DNA of 36,686 bases. Source: Candidatus Gastranaerophilales bacterium. Its GTDB lineage: Bacteria > Cyanobacteriota > Vampirovibrionia > Gastranaerophilales > Gastranaerophilaceae. Under the pieces are notes generated by a model, which did not search any database, was not told the origin of the DNA, and worked only from the letters and a program-made list of their open reading frames with translations. The stretch lies in NCBI GenBank assembly GCA_944326425.1, contig CALVDX010000018.1, positions 1 to 36,686 on the forward strand. The letters are read 5' to 3'. This document shows, in pieces, positions 17,201 through 26,312 of the stretch (within the stretch, counting starts at the first letter, position 1; each line of letters starts with the position of its first letter). The translations under genes and the position numbers were made by a program.

Positions 17201-20200
17201 GGATTCAAGGATTGCACCGTCAGCGAGAGTAAGCGTACCGCCGTCAATGGTATTTGTTGCACCGCTTAAAGTCCCGCCATTCTGAATATTAAGCGTACCG
17301 CCATGAACTGTATTAGAGTTCCCGCCAAGGACAGCCCCTTCCTGAATAGTAATAGAGCCGTCATTTAAAATATTATTGCCATTAAAGAATACCGAACCTG
17401 ACTGTGCAATCACTGTACCCATATTTTGAGTGTAGGTACCGGTAAACCCGCTGTTATCAGATTGAATAATAACCGTACCGACGCCTAAAGGATTCTGGGT
17501 AGTTGAACCATCATCTTTTATAACTGTTTCAACAATTTCATCAACCAGAACAGCACCTGTACCGGTAACAACATTATTTTCGGCCAGTATCAACTCTGCA
17601 CCGTTCTGCGGAGCAAGCTGAAGCGTAGACCCGTTCTCAACTTCAAGACCGGAAGCGGTTGTTGCATTATCACTTAAAATCAAATCAACACTTTTAGCGT
17701 CAGTACCTATTGTTAACGGACTGTTTTTATCAGTACCTGAAATATCAGCATTTATTACCGTAACATTTTGAGTTAAGACGTTATCTGTAACGATAACATC
17801 TGTATCATCCATAAAGAAGTTATTTACGTCACCATTAATAGCAATATGGCCATCACCAACCTGCAAACCAGCATTATCAATAGTTGCAGTTTCACCATAT
17901 CTCATGACTAAATCTACATTATCTGTTATAGTAACAACATCATTTTCAGCAATAGAAACATTCCCTATTAATTCAAATGTTCCAGCATCAATTGTCATAT
18001 TTCCGTTTGTTAAATCCAAAGTTGCATTATCTAATGTAAGCGAAGCATTCTCTTCTTTTTGAGAATATGTGTTAAGTGTTAATGTTGTATTAGAGGCAGT
18101 AACACTACCGCTGTTTGTTAAGTTTGCAGATGAATATTCTCCGTTAATAACAACATTTGCACTACTTGCTACTGTAGTTGAACCTTTATCCTCAAATGTA
18201 CCGTTTATAGTAACATTAGCGGCTTCTGCAATAGCAGTAGTTACACCACTCTCTGTAGTAACGGTACTGTCTTCAACTATTTCAGCACCGTCATTAAGAT
18301 TAAATGACCCTGCTTTAATGGTACTTTCACCGCCAAAGAAATCTGAACTAACACTTGTTGTCCCGCTGTCCTGAGTATAAGTACCGTCAAAATCCTTATT
18401 GACAGAACCTTTTTCTAACGCAAGTATAGCCCCGCTGTTAGTTATACTTGTTTCAGCAGCTCCGGCTATCCCGCCTCCGATAGAAACGGTATTAGTTCCG
18501 GTAATATCAACTGAAGCAGCTGCAGATGATACGGAATCAACATCCAGATAAATATCATTAGCCGTACCATTTGCAGTATTACCCGTAAAAGTTATACTCC
18601 CGTCAGCGGTGTCGAGGATTGTTTCACCAGCCGTATAAATGGCACCGCCCGCAGTCGCAGCCTCGTTATTTTTAAAAGTTGTATTTCCTGAAATAGTCAA
18701 TTCATTTTTATTTGTATTTCCATAAGCTGAATTATAAACAGCTCCGCCATAACCATCTGAAGTATTGCCAGTGAAAGTTGCCTCCGCATCAACAGAAACA
18801 CCGCCGCCATAGTTAGCAACAGCACCGCCGTTTCTTGATGCATGATTACCCTCGAATAAAGCACCCGTTCCTATTGATATTGTTGTATCCTTAGTTCCGT
18901 CAAAATCGTTTGCATTAAAATTAAATACCGCACCGCCGAGCGTACCGGAATTATTTACAAACTCAGCATCATTACCAACCACAACGCTTGCCGCCATGTC
19001 TCCGCTGCCGGACTCACTGTAAATTGCACCGCCTGCATATCCTTTGGCAGTGTTATTATAGAACTTCGCGCCATTACCTATTTCTAATTCCGAGCGCTGG
19101 TTATGAACAGCACCACCCTGCCCTTCAGCAGTATTGCCTATAAAACTTACGTTATCACCAATAGTCAATGATGTTTCTATACTTCCGCTGTCGGTATTTG
19201 ATATGGCACCTCCAACACTTGCACTATTCCCTGCAAATGTGACATTATTGCCAATTTCCATAGTCCCGCCGGCATCATTCATTAAAGCACCGCCCATATT
19301 TGCGCTGTTGCCGGAACCTGCCGTCACAGTAATTGTACCGTCTTGGTTAATTGTAATTGAACCTTGCCCGAAAGAAGTACCATCCTGAACTTCCGCATTT
19401 CCTTTGTTGTAAATTGCACCGCCATAGCCTGTTGCAGAATTAGATGTAAAACTTCCACCCACATCAATAGTCGCATCGTTACAGATTGCGCCGCCATTAC
19501 CGGTCGTAGCCTCGTTAGCACTAAATACGGCATTAACAGCATTGAATACTGCATTATCAATTATTGTACCGTCTAAAACAGTATTACTAACAGCTCCGCC
19601 GCTTGCTGCGCTATTGCCGGTAAACGTTGCCCCATTAGCAGTGACAGAGGCTGTTCCGCCGGATTGTACTTCGTTACGGATAGCACCGCCGCTGCCGTTT
19701 GCCTTATTTCCCTCAAAACCAGCACTTCCTATATTCAATGAATAAGATGCATTGCTGCTATATGAAGAATTGTGGATTGCACCGCCATCAGTAGAAGCCT
19801 CGTTTTCAATAAACTGCGTGCCATTCCCTATTAAACTGTTGCCGTCAACCCAATAACTGCCTGTAACAAGCGCACCGCCCGCGCCCCCTTCAGCTTTGTT
19901 ACCGAAGAATACAACCCCTTCGCCGATAGAAGCAGACATATCACCGATATAAACAGCTCCTCCGAGACCAGTTGAAGCATTATTGGAGAAATTTACGCCG
20001 CTGCTAATTGTTAATAGACCACCGCCGCTTGCAGCAGCTTCAGAATAAATTGCACCACCCACCGTTGCTTTATTATTTGATATCTCCGAATTTGCCGCAA
20101 CAGTAATTGCACTCCCGTCCGTCGTAATAACAGCACCGCCGGCAAGCCCTGAAACTGACGAATCAATACCTGACAGACTGCCTACTTCTGTTGGAGTACT

Positions 20201-20311
20201 GCCACCGCCTGTTACAACAACACGATCATCCGCTAATACAGCACTATTAAAAGAGCAGAATGACAACATCAATAAGGATGCAATAACCTGCTTCATTTTA
20301 CTATTTTCCAT
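14255..20311 (-). CDS. Giant autotransporter adhesin with Pmp-like repeats
   Basis: The 2018-residue product has a signal peptide (about residues 1-27, ending AVLA before DDR). A first passenger part (about 45-600) contains sixteen GGA[I/V/L] units alternating with F-x-x-N/GN-x-A units, the pattern of chlamydial polymorphic membrane proteins. A second passenger part (about 600-1720) is low-complexity beta-helix with Thr, Asn, Gly and repeated NVLG-type units. The C-terminal beta-barrel (about 1750-2018) starts near GGLWFKAYGNFE and finishes with alternating strands. The passenger has few Cys or Lys, as expected for a surface protein. GGAG precedes the ATG. It would be secreted by type V secretion and displayed outside the cell, probably for adhesion. 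Parts of the passenger may be released. Several plus-strand ORFs opposite it are by-products of its composition. Confidence 0.9.
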   Translation of the reverse strand: MENSKMKQVIASLLMLSFCSFNSAVLADDRVVVTGGGSTPTEVGSLSGIDSSVSGLAGGAVITTDGSAITVAANSEISNNKATVGGAIYSEAAASGGGLLTISSGVNFSNNASTGLGGAVYIGDMSASIGEGVVFFGNKAEGGAGGALVTGSYWVDGNSLIGNGTQFIENEASTDGGAIHNSSYSSNASYSLNIGSAGFEGNKANGSGGAIRNEVQSGGTASVTANGATFTGNSAASGGAVSNTVLDGTIIDNAVFNAVNAVFSANEATTGNGGAICNDATIDVGGSFTSNSATGYGGAIYNKGNAEVQDGTSFGQGSITINQDGTITVTAGSGNSANMGGALMNDAGGTMEIGNNVTFAGNSASVGGAISNTDSGSIETSLTIGDNVSFIGNTAEGQGGAVHNQRSELEIGNGAKFYNNTAKGYAGGAIYSESGSGDMAASVVVGNDAEFVNNSGTLGGAVFNFNANDFDGTKDTTISIGTGALFEGNHASRNGGAVANYGGGVSVDAEATFTGNTSDGYGGAVYNSAYGNTNKNELTISGNTTFKNNEAATAGGAIYTAGETILDTADGSITFTGNTANGTANDIYLDVDSVSSAAASVDITGTNTVSIGGGIAGAAETSITNSGAILALEKGSVNKDFDGTYTQDSGTTSVSSDFFGGESTIKAGSFNLNDGAEIVEDSTVTTESGVTTAIAEAANVTINGTFEDKGSTTVASSANVVINGEYSSANLTNSGSVTASNTTLTLNTYSQKEENASLTLDNATLDLTNGNMTIDAGTFELIGNVSIAENDVVTITDNVDLVMRYGETATIDNAGLQVGDGHIAINGDVNNFFMDDTDVIVTDNVLTQNVTVINADISGTDKNSPLTIGTDAKSVDLILSDNATTASGLEVENGSTLQLAPQNGAELILAENNVVTGTGAVLVDEIVETVIKDDGSTTQNPLGVGTVIIQSDNSGFTGTYTQNMGTVIAQSGSVFFNGNNILNDGSITIQEGAVLGGNSNTVHGGTLNIQNGGTLSGATNTIDGGTLTLADGAILESGVGVTTNTNGGYGTVNIYNAVQGKAGTDELEGKTVLDAETAITNGALTYLNSDGSTQSITVTGGGLGLFNNTVIAGEAADNSISLVQGAGVSHLTAGDGSGVDADTINLGNETSLTYKDNAYIKEDSTVNLAGNAELNFANETTNIAYNPTIVSDSVDASINKSGAGSTSIESSLANYNGSINVSGGSLDLAGDDQSAVLNLSGINVSDSTLTTDAHILVNGGGDYGQVIVDNGTLTVNNSLEAENLIDIDNGTLNILGSLGSGSDANPNSAININSSIVNVGEDIITDNIGIHDGSVVSVGGALDSKLFEASGEGTSVSIGEGLLVANTTNDNASLGVKDGAAVSVAEDVSAVGNISVVNGASLSSGGSVTSMIGTVDIESSTLNVLGDLIAENSTNGTSLGVTNGSNVTIGGNVSTNQNVAVDSSTLNVLGGLTTDGMIGVSNGSDFAVQGDVNFNNYFVVNGDSTAVVNGDVTGQTISIAGENSELTLNGDTTTLTGNLTLRDGVLNNFTNMTITNDMTIDNSTGVTSTPTINMQDGSVGSIIVNGNVNHNTDVNMVFDYDPRGDAMDQIVAGSYNGDSQIIITGINFVNSPDNYTFTIDGTQLIADAATGSGVANLGDSQFMANTALGKYLVTTTSGGGGVINGSLQSVNPQMYRGQVATVAQYANQLAFNNLLFDHAAIVSGQFGSSSDDEIANRYAAANPLFGPYQYSKKDGGLWFKAYGNFENISMTKGLHVDNNAYGAILGADLPVVQLKDGWKLIPTAYVAYNGGHQNYDFVSMYQNGGQIGAMATAYKGNFFTSLLAYGGGYANEMNVRNMGYGATGLADNTGNWFAGVASKSAYNFHLPKNFIIQPTAMVAYNIFGNQNYGSTFGGNLSMNSGFLNGINVAPGVNVIWNKKTFSIYGTAQMVFNIMGGVDGQAGKVTLDDVRMKHPYFEYGLGVVKNFKERLGGYVQFTIRNGGRTGIGFMGGFQYKLGK

Positions 20312-20483
20312 ACAAAAAATTCTCCACTAATTCCATTTTAATTCCTGTTAAAATTTTACTATAAAATAGAAAATCTTGTCCAGCTATTTAAGAAATTTTT
20401 CAACTTTTTATAGGAAAGGTGTACTACTCCGCAACAGATAATTTATTGGCTGCAATAATTTCACAAATGTAACAATTTTTCTA

Positions 20484-20498
20484 TTTTCTTAACATTTT
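20484..20498 (+). promoter_or_regulatory. Shared upstream box (copy A)
   Basis: TTTTCTTAACATTTT lies 51 bases before the 291-aa gene; its first 14 bases recur at 34424-34437 before the GH15-like gene. TTAACA is repeated at 20489 and 20497. Both downstream genes encode proteins with the N-terminal N-x-x-F motif. An ATAAT-like -10 follows in each case. Could be chance in AT-rich DNA. Confidence 0.3.
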
Positions 20499-20548
20499 AA
20501 CAATTTTTTTTATTCAGGGATTTATCATAATAAAAATCGGAGTTCATT

Positions 20549-21424
20549 ATGCAAATACATCCAATTTTTCGACACAAACCAGAAACAACTAATATGACGT
20601 TCTGCGGTAAAAACCACAATTTATTAGAACTTTTACACAGGAATTATACACTTAATTCAAAAAATATAGCTGATAAAATTATAACAAACGGCCGCCTGAT
20701 TTCAGCAAATGGAGAGAAGGCAAAATATAATATATCACCCGCAGGAAACCCGCCTAAAATTCCCGCAGCAGGGATTATAAAAGGGCTAATGGAAATCATC
20801 ATCGACCGTCCCAAAAAATTGATTACAAGTATAAAAATATTTTCAGGGAAACAGCCGGAAACATTACTTGAAGAAACTCAATATACCTACAACAAAAAAG
20901 GACAAATTATAAGGACACATAAACAAACTTTTTCTCCCAACGGTATTCAGCATAGTATTAAAACCAACATAAAATACGAAGACAACAGTATTACGATGAA
21001 AAAAGAAATAGATGAAGGTGTAAAAGATACTACGACCATTATTACATCAGTAAACGGGAAAAAGCTAATTCTTAAATCCGGCAAAAATCAAAACGGCACA
21101 ATTGAACATTTTAAATATGAAGAGGGGAAAACACTATACTCAAATACTGTCTCAAAACACTCAGGTGGGCAGTTTGAAGCATTCGGAGACCCCCATACGG
21201 GCGAAATGGTATTTTCGCGCAGCACAATTAATCCGACAAATGCCGGCGAATATATAGAGTTATTATCAAACGGCAGCTACGAAAAGCAAGTTCTGTCAAG
21301 GAACGGTCATATAGCGAAAAAAGAAATACCGCCTTCTGTAGCAGACGATTTTATTCATCAGAGAATCGATTTAATCACACCGCAAAATGAAATACTTACA
21401 AAACTTGAAGAGTACGGACTATAA
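20549..21424 (+). CDS. Orphan beta-rich protein with N-terminal NMTFCGK motif
   Basis: The 291-residue product is not recognised. Residues 15-21 (NMTFCGK) match the motif NVNFTGN of the GT5-like protein and NINFTSK of the GH15-like protein. A Pro/Ile-rich section follows, then about 150 residues of probable beta strands with alternating polar and hydrophobic residues (for example [19 protein letters not shown]), loosely like YD/RHS repeats but without a clear repeat period. There is no signal peptide. CGGAG precedes the ATG. Its stop overlaps the convergent rfbA stop by 6 bases with no terminator between. Confidence 0.7.
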   Translation: MQIHPIFRHKPETTNMTFCGKNHNLLELLHRNYTLNSKNIADKIITNGRLISANGEKAKYNISPAGNPPKIPAAGIIKGLMEIIIDRPKKLITSIKIFSGKQPETLLEETQYTYNKKGQIIRTHKQTFSPNGIQHSIKTNIKYEDNSITMKKEIDEGVKDTTTIITSVNGKKLILKSGKNQNGTIEHFKYEEGKTLYSNTVSKHSGGQFEAFGDPHTGEMVFSRSTINPTNAGEYIELLSNGSYEKQVLSRNGHIAKKEIPPSVADDFIHQRIDLITPQNEILTKLEEYGL

Positions 21425-22282
21425 ATGTCTAACATAATCATAGTACTCACTTGACCCTAAATTTTTTATATCGTCAAGCATCTTTTCTTTGGTAATATAC
21501 CCTTGTCTCCATGCAATCTCTTCCAGACAGGCTATTTTCACTCCCTGATTTTCTTCTATTGTTTGAATATACTGCCCCGCCTTTAACAATGAACTATGCA
21601 GCCCCGTATCAAGCCAGGCAAACCCCCTCGGACATTTAATAACATTAAGCCTGTTTTCATTTAAGTATAACTTATTTAAATCCGTAATCTCCAATTCTCC
21701 CCGTCCTGAAGGCTGCAGTCTGTCCGCCATAGCACTCACTCCTTCGGGATAAAAATACAATCCGGTTACAGCGTAATCAGACTTCGGAAACTCGGGTTTT
21801 TCTTCTATAGAAACAGCACGCATGTTATCATCAAATTCAACAACACCAAATCTTTCAGGATCCTTAACTTTGTATGCAAAAATTGAAGCATATCCCTGTT
21901 TTGCACATTTTGAAGCCTCCTTTAGCATGCCGGAAAAACCGCCGCCGTAAAAAATATTATCTCCTAAAATAAGAGCCGTACTGTCTTTTCCGATAAATTC
22001 TCTGCCCAGTACAAAAGCCTGCGCGATTCCATCCGGCGACTGCTGAACAATATATTGAAGCTTTAAGCCGTACCTGCTTCCATCCTCCAAAAGTTTTCGC
22101 ACACCTTCATCGCTTTGCGGCGAAGTAATAATCAAAATGTCTTTAATACCGGCAAGCATAAGAACAGAAAGCGGATAATAAATCATAGGTTTATCATAAA
22201 CGGGAAGAAGCTGTTTTGAAACAGCAAGAGTACTCGGATAAAGTCTTGTTCCGGCTCCGCCCGCTAAGATTATTCCTTTCAT
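21419..22282 (-). CDS. rfbA: Glucose-1-phosphate thymidylyltransferase
   Basis: This enzyme makes dTDP-glucose from dTTP and glucose-1-phosphate, the first step of dTDP-rhamnose synthesis. The 287-residue product begins [20 protein letters not shown], the nucleotide-binding loop, followed by [17 protein letters not shown]. It has [40 protein letters not shown] and the [10 protein letters not shown] signature, all typical of RmlA. Length is normal. GGAGGTATAACAA precedes the ATG. It is last in the leftward sugar operon but is separated from rfbB by 192 bases holding a dispersed repeat, so its expression may be partly uncoupled. Confidence 0.95.
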   Translation of the reverse strand: MKGIILAGGAGTRLYPSTLAVSKQLLPVYDKPMIYYPLSVLMLAGIKDILIITSPQSDEGVRKLLEDGSRYGLKLQYIVQQSPDGIAQAFVLGREFIGKDSTALILGDNIFYGGGFSGMLKEASKCAKQGYASIFAYKVKDPERFGVVEFDDNMRAVSIEEKPEFPKSDYAVTGLYFYPEGVSAMADRLQPSGRGELEITDLNKLYLNENRLNVIKCPRGFAWLDTGLHSSLLKAGQYIQTIEENQGVKIACLEEIAWRQGYITKEKMLDDIKNLGSSEYYDYVRHL

Positions 22283-22350
22283 TTGTTATACCTCCATTTG
22301 ATATTTATTTGTAGTTTAGATTTTATTTATTATGTTTTTTTAGGATATCC

Positions 22351-22400
22351 CCTCACCCCCAGCCCCTCTCCCGTAGGGCGAGGGGTAAAAGTAATAGTAG
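22351..22400. repeat. GC-rich dispersed-type repeat with hairpin inside the sugar operon
   Basis: CCCCTC (22363-22368) plus CCC (22370-22372) pair with GGG (22376-22378) plus GAGGGG (22380-22385) around GTA, with one T-C mismatch. The sequence CCCTCACCCCCAGCCCCTCT before it and GTAGGTTGGGCTTTCAGC after it look like intergenic repeat families seen in many bacterial genomes (from memory, not searched). It is far more GC-rich than its surroundings and lacks a T-run, so it is not a standard terminator. It splits rfbB from rfbA. Confidence 0.55.
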
Positions 22401-22474
22401 GTTGGGCTTTCAGCACCACAAAAACTGATTGATTACTTTAGTCACCAGCCTGTCGGCGAAAAAATATTCTTTTG

Positions 22475-23455
22475 TCATACGGCAAGCATCAATGCACGCT
22501 TGCCGGCATTTATTATCCAATCCTTGTTATTAATGTACCAGTCAATTGTACTTTTTATGCCTTCATCAAACTTCTTTAACGGCACCCAGCCGAGTTCCGA
22601 ACAAATTTTTGTATTATCTACAGCATATCTTCTGTCATGTCCCAATCTATCTTCAACATACTCTATCCGTGATTCATCATACCCGAAATAATCAAGTATT
22701 ATTTTAGCAATTTCCAGATTTGTTTTTTCACAATGCCCGCCAATATTATAAATCTCTCCTACTCTTCCTGATAAAATAACTTTTTCAATTGCAGAACAAT
22801 GATCATAAACATATAACCAATCACGAACATTTAACCCGTCACCGTACAAAGGAATTGTTTTATCGTTCAAAAGACGTGTAATAAAGAATGGAATAAGTTT
22901 TTCAGGATACTGGTTCGGCCCGTAATTATTTGAACATCTTGTAACTGTTACAGGAAGCCCGTAGGTCGTATAATATGACAGCGCAAGAATATCAGCCGAA
23001 GCTTTACTTGCCGAATACGGGCTGTTCGGGGATATCGGCGTCGTTTCCGTAAAGCAGCCGTCTAAAATGCTGCCGTAAACTTCATCCGTTGAAATCTGTA
23101 CAAACCTTTTGCCTCCTGCTTTTAATGCAGCATCTAAAAGATTAAACGTACCTTTTATATTAGTTTCTATAAACGCATCAGGCGAAATAATACTCCTGTC
23201 AACATGAGTCTGGGCGGCAAAATTGACAACACAATCACATTCTTTCATCAGGTCACTGACCAGTACACGGTTGCAAATATTACCATGTACAAATCGATAA
23301 TTTGAATTACCTTCAACCTCCCGTAAATTTTCCGGATTACCGGCATATTCAAGGGCATCAAGATTTATAACTTCCCAATCCGGGTGCATATTAAAAATAT
23401 ATTTTATAAAACAGCTGCCTATAAATCCGGCACCGCCCGTAACCAATAATTTCAT
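22475..23455 (-). CDS. rfbB: dTDP-glucose 4,6-dehydratase
   Basis: This enzyme converts dTDP-glucose to dTDP-4-keto-6-deoxyglucose. The 326-residue product is an extended short-chain dehydrogenase: [18 protein letters not shown] loop at the start, FAAQTHVDRS, STDEVYGS with the catalytic Asp-Glu pair, and YSASKASAD with the Tyr-x-x-x-Lys. NYGPNQYPEKLIP and the substrate-specific RDWLYVYDHC follow. The start at 23455 is chosen because GGGGGTGA lies just before it; a start 30 bases upstream would add ten unconserved residues. It follows rfbC by 50 bases. Confidence 0.95.
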   Translation of the reverse strand: MKLLVTGGAGFIGSCFIKYIFNMHPDWEVINLDALEYAGNPENLREVEGNSNYRFVHGNICNRVLVSDLMKECDCVVNFAAQTHVDRSIISPDAFIETNIKGTFNLLDAALKAGGKRFVQISTDEVYGSILDGCFTETTPISPNSPYSASKASADILALSYYTTYGLPVTVTRCSNNYGPNQYPEKLIPFFITRLLNDKTIPLYGDGLNVRDWLYVYDHCSAIEKVILSGRVGEIYNIGGHCEKTNLEIAKIILDYFGYDESRIEYVEDRLGHDRRYAVDNTKICSELGWVPLKKFDEGIKSTIDWYINNKDWIINAGKRALMLAV

Positions 23456-23505
23456 ACTGTCACCCCCATTTAGTCTGAATATCATAAATTATTTATATTA
23501 TCATC

Positions 23506-24030
23506 TTATTTCAAATGCAAATCTTTTTCTGATAATATCGGCTGGAAATCAATTCCCCAGTCTATTTTTAAAGATTCATCGTTCCAAAATATCCCGCTGT
23601 CTGCTTCCCGATTATATTCAGCATCTGTTTTATACAAAACAACCGCCTCTTCCGATAGAACAACAAACCCATGCCCGAAACCTTTAGGTATATAAAGGGA
23701 ATGCCCGTTTTCTTCAGAAAGTTCTATTCTTAAATATTGTCTAAACGTTCCGGATTCAGGGCGTAAATCGACAGCTACATCAAAAATTCTTCCCTTAATA
23801 CACCTTACAAGTTTTGCCTGCGAATGAGGATTTTTTTGATAATGAATACCGCGCAGCACCCCTTTACATGAACACGAAACATTATCCTGAACAAACTTTG
23901 TATCTATACCGTTTGCCGCAAATTCAGAATACTTATAAAACTCGCTGAAATTTCCGCGGTTATCCTTAAAAATTTTAGGTTTTACAAGTATAAGCCCCTC
24001 CGGCTTAAGATTTACAAACTCAAATGGCAT
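23506..24030 (-). CDS. rfbC: dTDP-4-dehydrorhamnose 3,5-epimerase
   Basis: This enzyme epimerises dTDP-4-keto-6-deoxyglucose at C3 and C5. The 174-residue cupin has the RmlC landmarks FKDNRGNFSEFY (21-32), LRGIHYQ with the catalytic His63, KLVRCIKGRIFDVAVDLR, YIPKGFGHGFVVLS and LYKTDAEYN with the catalytic Tyr. Length is typical. TAAGGAG precedes the ATG and it starts 14 bases after ugd. The next enzyme, RmlD (dTDP-4-dehydrorhamnose reductase), is not in this operon. Confidence 0.95.
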   Translation of the reverse strand: MPFEFVNLKPEGLILVKPKIFKDNRGNFSEFYKYSEFAANGIDTKFVQDNVSCSCKGVLRGIHYQKNPHSQAKLVRCIKGRIFDVAVDLRPESGTFRQYLRIELSEENGHSLYIPKGFGHGFVVLSEEAVVLYKTDAEYNREADSGIFWNDESLKIDWGIDFQPILSEKDLHLK

Positions 24031-24044
24031 AATACTCCTTAAAC

Positions 24045-25349
24045 TTAATAAACTTTTCCTACCTGATAATAAGAAAAACCTTTTTGTATTAATCTTGCCC
24101 CGTTATACTGGTTTCTGCCATCAAAAATTACCGGTTGTTTCAGTAAAGATTTAATTTTTTCAAAATCCGGACGTCTAAACTCGTTCCATTCAGTTAACAG
24201 CAGTAACGCATCCGCGTCTTTAAGAGCATCGTAAGAACTTTTTGCATAGGTAATTTTATTACCAAAAATCAGTTCTGCACAATCAAAAGCTTTTGGGTCA
24301 TAAGCCTGAACTTTAGCCCCCTTATCCAGCAAATCATTGATAATTGTAATCGCCGGCGCTTCACGCATATCATTTGTTTTTGGTTTAAATGCAAGTCCCC
24401 ATACCGCAAAGGTTTTTCCTGTCAAATTTTCGCCAAAATGATTATAAATTTTCTGCAGGAATAATTTTCTTTGTTTTTTATTAACCTTATCAGCCGCTTC
24501 AATAATCTCATAGCCGCATCCGCTATCCTTTGCCGTTTTTAAAAGTGCTTTTACATCCTTCGGGAAACAGCTTCCGCCGTATCCTAATCCCGGGAAAAGG
24601 AACTGTTGTCCGATACGTTTATCAGAGCACATACCTATTCTTACCATTTCGGCATCAGCCCCTACTTTTTCACAAATATTAGCAATTTCGTTTGCATATG
24701 ATATTTTTACCGCGAGAAATGAATTAGCCGCATATTTTGTCATCTCTGCAGATTTCACATCCATTATTATTACAGGATTTCCGGTACGTAAAAACGGAGA
24801 GTATAATTCCTGCATAATATCTGTTGCGCGCTGGGAATCAGACCCGATTACAACCCTGTCAGGCTTAAGAAAATCATCCACCGCCGCACCTTGTTTTAAG
24901 AATTCCGGATTTGATACAACATCAAATTCTTCTTTCGTTTGTGACTTAATAATTTGAGTTACCGCTTCTGCCGTTCCTACAGGTACAGTCGATTTATCAA
25001 CTATAACTTTATAACCGTTCAAAGCTTTTCCTATTTCGCGGGCAACCTGATAAACATATTTTAAATCAGCAGACCCGTCCTCGCCCTGCGGGGTGCCTAC
25101 CGCAATAAAACAAATCAAAGATTTTTGAACAGCCGATGCCAGATCATCCGTAAAACTAAGTCTGTTTTCTGATACATTTACTTTTATAAGTTCTTCTAGT
25201 CCCGGTTCATAAATGGGAACAATACCGCGCTTCAACTGTTCAAGTTTTTCTTTATTATTATCAACACAGATTACGTCATTCCCCATCTCCGCAAGACATG
25301 TACCTGCAACCAAACCTACGTATCCGGTACCTATAACACAAACCTTCAT
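24045..25349 (-). CDS. ugd: UDP-glucose 6-dehydrogenase
   Basis: This enzyme oxidises UDP-glucose to UDP-glucuronate with two NAD+. The 434-residue product starts with the Rossmann loop GTGYVGLVAG, has FIAVGTPQGEDGSADLKYV, the central NEIANICEKVGAD helix, and GLGYGGSCFPKDVKAL with the catalytic Cys near residue 260. AVWGLAFKPKTNDMREAP and DGRNQYN complete the UDP-binding part. Its ATG overlaps the stop of the UDP-xylose synthase gene (TAATG), indicating translational coupling. AAGGAG precedes the start. The product is the direct substrate of the enzyme encoded just upstream in the operon. Confidence 0.95.
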   Translation of the reverse strand: MKVCVIGTGYVGLVAGTCLAEMGNDVICVDNNKEKLEQLKRGIVPIYEPGLEELIKVNVSENRLSFTDDLASAVQKSLICFIAVGTPQGEDGSADLKYVYQVAREIGKALNGYKVIVDKSTVPVGTAEAVTQIIKSQTKEEFDVVSNPEFLKQGAAVDDFLKPDRVVIGSDSQRATDIMQELYSPFLRTGNPVIIMDVKSAEMTKYAANSFLAVKISYANEIANICEKVGADAEMVRIGMCSDKRIGQQFLFPGLGYGGSCFPKDVKALLKTAKDSGCGYEIIEAADKVNKKQRKLFLQKIYNHFGENLTGKTFAVWGLAFKPKTNDMREAPAITIINDLLDKGAKVQAYDPKAFDCAELIFGNKITYAKSSYDALKDADALLLLTEWNEFRRPDFEKIKSLLKQPVIFDGRNQYNGARLIQKGFSYYQVGKVY

Positions 25350-26293
25350 TATTTATTCTCCTTAATTTTACGTTCAAAATATTCGATTGTTTTTGTCAAA
25401 CCTTCTTCTACACTAACTTTGGGTTCCCAGTCAAGTAACTTTTTAGCCCGTGATATATCCGGCCGCCTGCGGCACGGATCATCCTTTGGCAGAGGTCTGT
25501 AAACAAGTTTTGAGTTAGAGTTTGTCATTTTAATAACAAGTTTTGCGAAATCTCCGATTGTAAATTCAGAAGGATTTCCAAGATTAACCGGTCCGATGGC
25601 GTTTTCTGAATTGTTCATCATTCTTATCATACCGTCTACGAGATCTGAAACATAACAGAAAGAACGGGTTTGGGAACCGTCGCCGTATATTGTAATGTCC
25701 TCTCCTTTAAGCGCTTGAACAATAAAATTAGAAACAACACGGCCGTCATTCATATCCATATTAGGCCCGTAAGTATTAAATATCCTTACTATCCTGATAT
25801 CAACTCCGTTTTGACGATGGTAATCCATCATCAGAGTTTCCGCGCAGCGCTTGCCTTCATCGTAACAGCTTCTTATCCCTATCGGATTAACATTTCCCCA
25901 ATAAGACTCAACCTGCGGGTGCACCGCCGGATCTCCGTAAACTTCACTGGTGGATGCCTGCAAAATCGTACCTTTACATCTCTTAGCAAGCCCCAGCATA
26001 TTTATCACGCCAAGTACAGATGTTTTCATTGTTTTTATAGGGTTATACTGATAATGCGGCGGGCTTGCGGGACAGGCCAAATTATAGACCTGATCAACTT
26101 CCGCGTAATATTCCTTAGTAATATCATGCCTCACTAATTCAAAATGGTCATTGGACAAAAGTTCCCTTATATTGTCCTTACAGCCTGTGAAAAAATTATC
26201 CAGACAAATAACATCATTTCCTTCATCGAGCAGCCTTTTGCACAAATGACTTCCAATAAAACCGGCCCCGCCGGTTACAAGTATTCTTTTCAT
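25349..26293 (-). CDS. uxs: UDP-glucuronate decarboxylase (UDP-xylose synthase)
   Basis: This NAD-dependent short-chain dehydrogenase family enzyme decarboxylates UDP-glucuronate to UDP-xylose. The 314-residue product has [16 protein letters not shown], the UXS-specific [19 protein letters not shown] (about 69-87), [15 protein letters not shown], and [11 protein letters not shown] with Tyr-x-x-x-Lys near 143-147. [21 protein letters not shown] and [17 protein letters not shown] complete the pattern. This set separates UXS from the related GalE and RfbB proteins next door. It sits between galE and ugd with overlap to ugd, so UDP-GlcA made by Ugd is passed on. The symbol uxs is by function. Confidence 0.93.
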   Translation of the reverse strand: MKRILVTGGAGFIGSHLCKRLLDEGNDVICLDNFFTGCKDNIRELLSNDHFELVRHDITKEYYAEVDQVYNLACPASPPHYQYNPIKTMKTSVLGVINMLGLAKRCKGTILQASTSEVYGDPAVHPQVESYWGNVNPIGIRSCYDEGKRCAETLMMDYHRQNGVDIRIVRIFNTYGPNMDMNDGRVVSNFIVQALKGEDITIYGDGSQTRSFCYVSDLVDGMIRMMNNSENAIGPVNLGNPSEFTIGDFAKLVIKMTNSNSKLVYRPLPKDDPCRRRPDISRAKKLLDWEPKVSVEEGLTKTIEYFERKIKENK

Positions 26294-26312
26294 CTATTCC
26301 CCTTACTTCAAC

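Noticed and set aside
15528-18374. Several plus-strand ORFs opposite the autotransporter
   Set aside because: They are by-products of its repetitive Thr/Gly/Ser codons, have biased composition, and have no plausible start sites or domains.
18580-20100. Possible CRISPR or tandem DNA repeats
   Set aside because: The repeats are protein-level (GGA[I/V] units) with variable spacing and no constant spacer-repeat pattern in DNA.
22363-22385. Intrinsic terminator between rfbB and rfbA
   Set aside because: No T-run follows the stem on either strand; repeat element is the better reading.
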